In this document: positions 59,184 to 64,000 of the stretch, piece after piece
Layout: the number at the start of each line of letters is the position of its first letter
Numbering within the stretch: position 1 is the first letter of the stretch
From: Bradyrhizobium jicamae
GTDB lineage: Bacteria; Pseudomonadota; Alphaproteobacteria; Rhizobiales; Xanthobacteraceae
DNA length: 64,000 nucleotides
Assembly (NCBI RefSeq): GCF_018130215.1
Contig: NZ_JAFCKQ010000029.1
Span: 1-64,000, forward strand
Direction: 5' to 3'
Program-made: the position numbers and the translations under genes
Notes under the pieces: model-generated
Databases searched by the model: none
Seen by the model: only the letters and a program-made list of their open reading frames with translations
Told to the model about the DNA's origin: nothing

Positions 59184-60218
59184 TTAGAGCGCGCCGTCCT
59201 CGCGCATCATCTCGACCAGCATGCCCTCGCGCAGGCCGCGGTCGGCGACGCGCAGCCGCGGCAGCGGGAAGGCGTTGCGGATCGCGTCCAGGATCGCGCA
59301 GCCCGCGAGCACCAGGTCGGCGCGCTCGATCGAGATGCAGCTGTTGTGGACGCGCTCATCATAGCTCATGCGGAGCAGCTTCTGGATCGTCGCCGTGACG
59401 TCGGCATCGTTCATCCAGATGCCGTCGATGCGGCGACGGTCGTAGCGCGGCAGATTGAGGAACACGCCGGCCAGCGTGGTCACGGTGCCCGACGTGCCGA
59501 GCATGTGCATGTCGGCGAGGTCGACGCCGTGCATGGTCGCGAACGGCGCGACGTGGCGCGCGACCTCGTCGATCATCTGCGCGTACAATTCCCGGGTGAC
59601 GTTCTTGCCGCCGAAATGCTCGGCCAGCGTGACGACGCCGAGCGGGATCGACATCCACGCCTTGATCCGCGGCACCGCATCGGGTGCGTCAGGATCGCGC
59701 TCGATACGCACCAGCTCGGTCGAGCCGCCGCCGATGTCGAACAGGATGGCGCCGCGCCCCCGCGGATCGAGCAGCGGCGAGCAGCCGATCACGGCCAGCG
59801 TGGCCTCGGTCTCGCGGTCGATCACCTCGAGCTTGATGCCGGTTTCGGCGGCGACGCGGGCGCGGAAACTCTCGGCATTGCCGGCGGCGCGGCAGGCCTC
59901 GGTCGCGATCAGGCGCAGCCGGCGCGCCTTGCGATAGCGGATCTTGTCGCTGCAGATGGAAAGCGCCGCGATGGCCCGCTCGATCGCGGCCTCGCTGATG
60001 GAACCGGTCGCGGCGATACCCTCGCCGAGCCGGATGATCCGCGAGAACGAATCGACCACGCGGAACCCGTCGCCCGCGGGACAGGCGATCAGGAGCCGGC
60101 AATTGTTGGTGCCAAGATCGAGCGCAGCATAGACGCCGTTCTCCGCGCCTGCCGCAACCAACCCTGACGGGGCCTCGCCGGCCGGAAGGCCGTCGCAAAG
60201 CCGCACAGCGTCATTCAT
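59184..60218 (-). CDS. ppx: Ppx/GppA exopolyphosphatase family protein
   Basis: The 344-residue protein is an ASKHA-fold phosphatase. The phosphate-1 loop is ALDLGTNNCRLLI, the phosphate-2 loop is LFDIGGGSTELV, and LGTSGTVTTLAGV covers the adenosine-side motif. It hydrolyses polyphosphate or pppGpp in the cytosol. It is the short, two-domain form. rlmE, its frequent neighbour, lies 6.4 kb downstream, beyond the accessory block. Two overlapping ATG codons open the gene. Confidence 0.95.
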   Translation of the reverse strand: MNDAVRLCDGLPAGEAPSGLVAAGAENGVYAALDLGTNNCRLLIACPAGDGFRVVDSFSRIIRLGEGIAATGSISEAAIERAIAALSICSDKIRYRKARRLRLIATEACRAAGNAESFRARVAAETGIKLEVIDRETEATLAVIGCSPLLDPRGRGAILFDIGGGSTELVRIERDPDAPDAVPRIKAWMSIPLGVVTLAEHFGGKNVTRELYAQMIDEVARHVAPFATMHGVDLADMHMLGTSGTVTTLAGVFLNLPRYDRRRIDGIWMNDADVTATIQKLLRMSYDERVHNSCISIERADLVLAGCAILDAIRNAFPLPRLRVADRGLREGMLVEMMREDGAL

Positions 60219-60417
60219 CCAAACTGTCTTTCCTGCGGCCGCGGGCGGCCGCCGAAGAATTGTCGTTCACGGAAACTTTAGCAGCGCCAAGGACCTGCGC
60301 AACATGTGTTCACATTGGATCCATGTCCAATCGGGCGTTGTCGTTAAGGGGGGTGTGCGTTATCTCCTCAACCGCCCGTCAAACCAGCCAGAATCCGGGC
60401 TTTTCAGGTCATTTCCG

Positions 60418-62790
60418 ATGCAAGATCACACGTCGCCCGCTTTGCTCGAAAACGCTATCGCACTGCAAAAATACGGTGTCGGCCAGCCCGTGCGCCGCAA
60501 GGAAGACGACACGCTGGTCCGCGGCAAGGGCAAATACACCGACGATTTCTCGCTTCCCGGGCAGGCCTGGTGCTGGATGGTCCGCTCGTCCCATGCCCAT
60601 GGCGTCATCAAGGGCATCGACACCGGGGCGGCGCGGACGATGCCGGGCGTGCTCGGGGTCTGGACCGGCGCCGATCTCGCTGCCGCCGGCTACAAGCCGT
60701 TCACCTGCGGCCTGCCGCTGAAAAGCCGCGACGGGTCGCCCCTGTTGCAGACCAACCGCCCGGCGCTGGTGACCGACAAGGTGCGCTTCGTCGGCGATCC
60801 CATCGCTTTCGTCGTCGCGGAAACCGCGGCACAGGCCCGCGATGCGGCCGAAGCCGTCGTAGCTGATATCGAGCCGCTGCCGGCGGTGACCGACGCCGCG
60901 GAGGCGGCCAAACCCGGCGCGCCGCAGCTTTACGACAACATCCCGAACAACGTCGCGCTCGACTATCATTATGGCGACACGGACAAGATCGAGGCCGCCT
61001 TCGCCGGCGCCGCGCACGTGACGAAGCTCGACATCGTCAACACCCGCGTTGCCGTGGTCTCGATGGAGCCGCGTGTCGCGCTCGCGAACTACGACAGGAC
61101 TACCGAGCGCTTCACACTGCAGGTGCCGACCCAGGGTGTCTCCGGCAACAAGGTGATCCTGGCGCGTCTGCTCAACGTGCCGGCGGAGAAGGTCCGCATC
61201 CTCACCGCCAATGTCGGCGGCTCGTTCGGGATGAAGAACCTCAATTATCCCGAATACACCTGCATCGCGCACGCGGCGAGAGAGCTCGGCCGCCCGGTGA
61301 AATGGCTCGACGAGCGTTCGACCAGCTTCCTGTCCGACAGCCACGGCCGCGCACAACTGATCCATGCCGAGCTCGCGCTCGACGCCGACGGCAAGTTCCT
61401 CGCCGTGCGCCTCTCCGGCTACGGCAATCTCGGCGCCTACATCACCGGCGTCGCGCCGGGCCCGCTGTCGCTCAACACCGGCAAGAACCTCGCCAGCGTC
61501 TATCGCACGCCGCTGCTCGGCGTCGACATCAAGACCGTATTGACCAACACCACGCTGATGGGCGCCTATCGCGGCGCCGGCCGGCCCGAGGCCAACTACT
61601 ACATGGAGAGGCTGATCGACGCCGCCGCCGACGAGATGGGCATCAGCCGTCTCACCCTGCGCAAGCGCAACTTCATCAAGCCGCAGCAATTGCCCTTCCC
61701 GGCGGCCTCAGGCGTCACCTATGACAGCGGCGATTTCGCCGGCGTGTTCCAGAAGGCGCTGGAGATCTCCGACTACGAGAATTTTGCCAAGCGCAAGAAG
61801 GCGAGCCTGAAGAGCGGCAAGCTGCGCGGCATCGCGGTCGGCTCCTATCTCGAGGTCACCGCGCCGCCGAGCGGCGAGCTCGGCAAGATCACCTTCGAGC
61901 CGGATGGGTCGGTGAAGCTCACCACCGGCACGCTGGATTACGGCCAGGGCCACGCCACGCCGTTCGCGCAGGTGCTGTCGGACCAGCTCGGCGTGCCCTT
62001 CGAGAAGATCACGCTCGATCAGAACGACAGCGATCGGGTGCGCTTCGGCAACGGCACCGGCGGCTCGCGCTCGATCACCGCTACGGGCCAGGCGATCGTC
62101 GAGGCCTCCGCGCTTGTCGTCGAGAAGGGCAAGAAGGCAGCCGCGCATATGCTGGAGGCGTCGGAAGCCGACATCGAGTTCGGCCAGGGACGCTTCACCA
62201 TCGCGGGCACCGACCGCTCGATCGGCATCATGGAGCTCGCCGAGCGGCTGCGCGCGGGCAAGATGCCGGAGGGCACCCCCGAGACGCTCGACGTCGACCA
62301 CGCCACCAAGGAGACGGCGTCGACGTTCCCGAACGGCTGTCATGTCGCCGAGGTCGAGATCGATCCCGACACGGGTGTGATCCGGATCGTCCGCTACTCG
62401 GCGGTCAATGATTTCGGCACCGTGGTCAATCCGATGATCGTGGCGGGCCAGCTGCATGGCGGCGTCGCGCAGGGCATCGGACAGGCGCTGATGGAGGAAG
62501 TCAGCTACGACGGCTCGGGCCAGCCGATCACCGGCTCGTTCATGGATTACGCATTGCCGCGCGCCGGCGACGTGCCGAACATGCAGGTCGGCGATCATCC
62601 CTCGCCTGCGAAGTCGAATCCGCTCGGCACCAAGGGCTGCGGCGAAGCCGGCTGTGCCGGCAGCCTCGTCTGCATCGTCAACGCGGTGGTCGACGCGCTT
62701 TCGGGTTACGGCATCAAGCACCTCAACATGCCGTTGACGCCGGAACGCGTCTGGCGCGCGATCCAGGATGCGAAGGCAAAGGCGGGGTAG
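60418..62790 (+). CDS. Xanthine dehydrogenase family, molybdopterin-binding subunit (CoxL-like)
   Basis: The 790-residue protein is the large subunit of a molybdenum hydroxylase. The loop near the active site reads GAYRGAGR (about 382-389), the form II CoxL type, not the CO-oxidising form, and the catalytic glutamate E743 is in KGCGEAGCAG. VGGSFGMKN is a cofactor-binding segment. Substrates may be purines, aldehydes or N-heterocycles. The iron-sulfur and FAD subunits are not encoded nearby, which is unusual. The start is ATG 60418. Confidence 0.92.
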   Translation: MQDHTSPALLENAIALQKYGVGQPVRRKEDDTLVRGKGKYTDDFSLPGQAWCWMVRSSHAHGVIKGIDTGAARTMPGVLGVWTGADLAAAGYKPFTCGLPLKSRDGSPLLQTNRPALVTDKVRFVGDPIAFVVAETAAQARDAAEAVVADIEPLPAVTDAAEAAKPGAPQLYDNIPNNVALDYHYGDTDKIEAAFAGAAHVTKLDIVNTRVAVVSMEPRVALANYDRTTERFTLQVPTQGVSGNKVILARLLNVPAEKVRILTANVGGSFGMKNLNYPEYTCIAHAARELGRPVKWLDERSTSFLSDSHGRAQLIHAELALDADGKFLAVRLSGYGNLGAYITGVAPGPLSLNTGKNLASVYRTPLLGVDIKTVLTNTTLMGAYRGAGRPEANYYMERLIDAAADEMGISRLTLRKRNFIKPQQLPFPAASGVTYDSGDFAGVFQKALEISDYENFAKRKKASLKSGKLRGIAVGSYLEVTAPPSGELGKITFEPDGSVKLTTGTLDYGQGHATPFAQVLSDQLGVPFEKITLDQNDSDRVRFGNGTGGSRSITATGQAIVEASALVVEKGKKAAAHMLEASEADIEFGQGRFTIAGTDRSIGIMELAERLRAGKMPEGTPETLDVDHATKETASTFPNGCHVAEVEIDPDTGVIRIVRYSAVNDFGTVVNPMIVAGQLHGGVAQGIGQALMEEVSYDGSGQPITGSFMDYALPRAGDVPNMQVGDHPSPAKSNPLGTKGCGEAGCAGSLVCIVNAVVDALSGYGIKHLNMPLTPERVWRAIQDAKAKAG

Positions 62791-62875
62791 AACCGGGACG
62801 CCGCGGCGTACCCGATTCCCCGCATGCGCCGGGGATGACAATTATCGATGCGGGTGCGGAGCGCCCCCTTCCCCG

Positions 62876-63682
62876 CTAGGCCGCCTCTTGCTCGCGCGGC
62901 TGGGTGATCGCGATGTGCCAGCAATGCGCGAGCGGCGTGGTGCCGTTGCCGAGCACCAGCGCGTCGAGCTCGACGAAGCGGTGGCCTTTCTTGTCATAAT
63001 TGCCGGTGACCCTGGCGCGCGCCGTCAGCTCGTCGCCGATCTCCGAGGCGGACAATAGCTGCATCCTTGTGCCGACATGGATCCACGGCCCGAGGATCGC
63101 ATTATCGACCAGCACAAAGTTCATCACCCGCGGCAACAGGCCGGGATGGCCAAGGCCTTCGCGGAGGTAGATCGGGTCGGTTTCCCTGATGTCGACGAGA
63201 TATTCCTTCGCCGCATCGCCGGCCCAGTCGCGCGGGATGGTGCCAAGCCACTTGCCGACCTCGTACGACGACGCGCTGACCGGCCTGCGCTCGGCAACGG
63301 CGGCGACCTGCCTGTAGTCGTCGATCGCGAACGCCGGGGTCGATGCCGGCAGCGACGCGGTGCCGGTCGCGCAGAGCTCGCCGCGGCTGTGCACCTCGAT
63401 CGACAGCACATCACCGCTCATCGTGCCCGAGAGCTCGGCGGTCTCGCCGTCATAGACCGGCTTGACGAAACGGGCCTCGATCAGCCCCCGTGCAAGGAAA
63501 TCGCGGCCCCAGCGCTCGACCGGCAAATGCATCATGTAGGCCATGACGTCGACGCCCGGCACGAGCCCGCCGGAAAAGCCGAACTTCCGCGCCACCGCGT
63601 CGTCGTGGATCTTGTTCTCGGACAGTTTCGAGGTGTTGTACGCGGAAACGCGGTAGGTCTGAGATGCCATCCTAGAAGCCAT
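62876..63682 (-). CDS. Hotdog-fold (MaoC-like) protein
   Basis: The 268-residue protein shows two hotdog-type halves. The first has the active-site-like segment HDDAVARKFGFSGGLVPGVDVMA, as in MaoC dehydratases, and the second contains RMQLLSASEIGDELTARARV. The role may be hydration or dehydration of an acyl thioester. The start is ATG 63680-63682, with AAGGG upstream; the ATG four codons later is an alternative. It converges with the molybdenum subunit gene and is divergent from the YaiI gene. Confidence 0.8.
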   Translation of the reverse strand: MASRMASQTYRVSAYNTSKLSENKIHDDAVARKFGFSGGLVPGVDVMAYMMHLPVERWGRDFLARGLIEARFVKPVYDGETAELSGTMSGDVLSIEVHSRGELCATGTASLPASTPAFAIDDYRQVAAVAERRPVSASSYEVGKWLGTIPRDWAGDAAKEYLVDIRETDPIYLREGLGHPGLLPRVMNFVLVDNAILGPWIHVGTRMQLLSASEIGDELTARARVTGNYDKKGHRFVELDALVLGNGTTPLAHCWHIAITQPREQEAA

Positions 63683-63818
63683 GGGTTTTCCCTTATTTGC
63701 GCGGCTTTTCCGGCGATTATCGTAGTTGAACCGGAAGACGTGACAAGCCTCTCGTTTTGCTCGCAATTTTCCGCCCGATGGAGTACACGCAGGCCGCGTG
63801 CCGCCAACCATTGAGACG

Positions 63819-64000
63819 ATGACTGAATCCGCCAATTCCACCCGCATCTATGTCGACGCTGACGCCTGCCCGGTGAAGGATGAGATCTACCGCGTCGCGA
63901 TCCGCCTCGGGGTACCGGTCAGCGTGGTCGCAGGAACCTTCATACGCGTACCGCAGGATCCACTGATCGAGCGTGTCGCCGCAGGCGCCGGGATGGATGC
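63819..64000 (+). CDS. YaiI/YqxD family protein (DUF188), partial
   Basis: The window ends inside this gene. The 60 residues seen open with STRIYVDADACPVKDEIYRV, the signature of the YaiI/YqxD (UPF0178) family, PIN-like proteins of unknown activity. The aspartates of DADACPVK match the expected acidic site. The full length is normally about 150 residues. Confidence 0.9.
   Translation, partial: MTESANSTRIYVDADACPVKDEIYRVAIRLGVPVSVVAGTFIRVPQDPLIERVAAGAGMD

Noticed and set aside
1..64000. CRISPR arrays, insertion sequences, rRNA and tRNA genes
   Set aside because: I looked for regularly spaced repeats, transposase motifs, rRNA conserved stretches and tRNA arms and found none that hold.

Overview
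The window looks like a chromosomal segment of a GC-rich alphaproteobacterium, most likely Bradyrhizobium or a close relative. The grounds are strong GC bias at third codon positions, the guaB-rsmB-guaA neighbourhood, a ppx gene near rlmE, short palindromic repeats built on ATTCCGGGGCGATGC, and a leading sequence that resembles a repeat I recall from Bradyrhizobium intergenic regions. I annotate about 66 genes. I see no tRNA, rRNA, CRISPR array, transposase or integrase.

1-12.7 kb: a PadR regulator with a His/Gly-rich N-terminus heads a set with an O-methyltransferase and a GNAT enzyme. Then come a GlxA-type regulator divergent from an HD-domain protein, an SRPBCC protein divergent from a class III nucleotide cyclase, an HTH regulator followed by a beta-propeller protein, an MFS transporter, a PIN/AbrB toxin-antitoxin pair, a candidate stand-alone structured RNA, and an RtcB-type RNA ligase.

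12.7-36.3 kb: typical rhizobial accessory and stress genes under many LysR regulators. They include a lactonase-like metallo-beta-lactamase with a divergent LysR gene, the ohrR/ohr peroxide module with a clear operator, a mirror-image MFS-LysR-LysR-MFS block, an M20 peptidase, a GNAT-MFS pair, a DUF899 protein, a TPR protein broken by an amber codon, a MarR-GNAT fusion, a peptide deformylase-like protein that has lost metal ligands, a serine hydrolase, an exported protein with a hexanucleotide repeat, a DUF4239 protein and two glutathione transferases.

36.3-42.2 kb: an accessory stretch with two TetR regulators whose operators share the half-site TTGGTAG, a LysR gene, an NTF2-like gene, an HXXEE membrane protein, a CocE-type hydrolase and a 75-bp relic of the first tetR gene. 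It ends at the 3' end of guaA.

42.2-52.8 kb: core functions. These are guaA, a DHCW cupin, rsmB, a MAPEG protein, a metallophosphoesterase, an NADP-dependent oxidoreductase, guaB, a YqaE-like protein, an MFS pump and rlmE.

52.8-59.2 kb: an AT-richer block lies between rlmE and ppx, genes that are often adjacent in related bacteria. It holds a 19-codon ORF, a candidate small RNA, an unrecognised membrane/secreted protein pair, a serine hydrolase, an O-methyltransferase and a small exported protein.

59.2-64 kb: ppx, an orphan molybdopterin-binding hydroxylase subunit, a hotdog-fold protein and the start of a YaiI/DUF188 gene.

The most interesting signals are the promoter-to-terminator structured RNA directly upstream of rtcB (about 11005-11209), the ligand-deficient deformylase paralogue, the amber-split TPR gene, and the unexplained gene pair with its upstream RNA structures in the rlmE-ppx gap.
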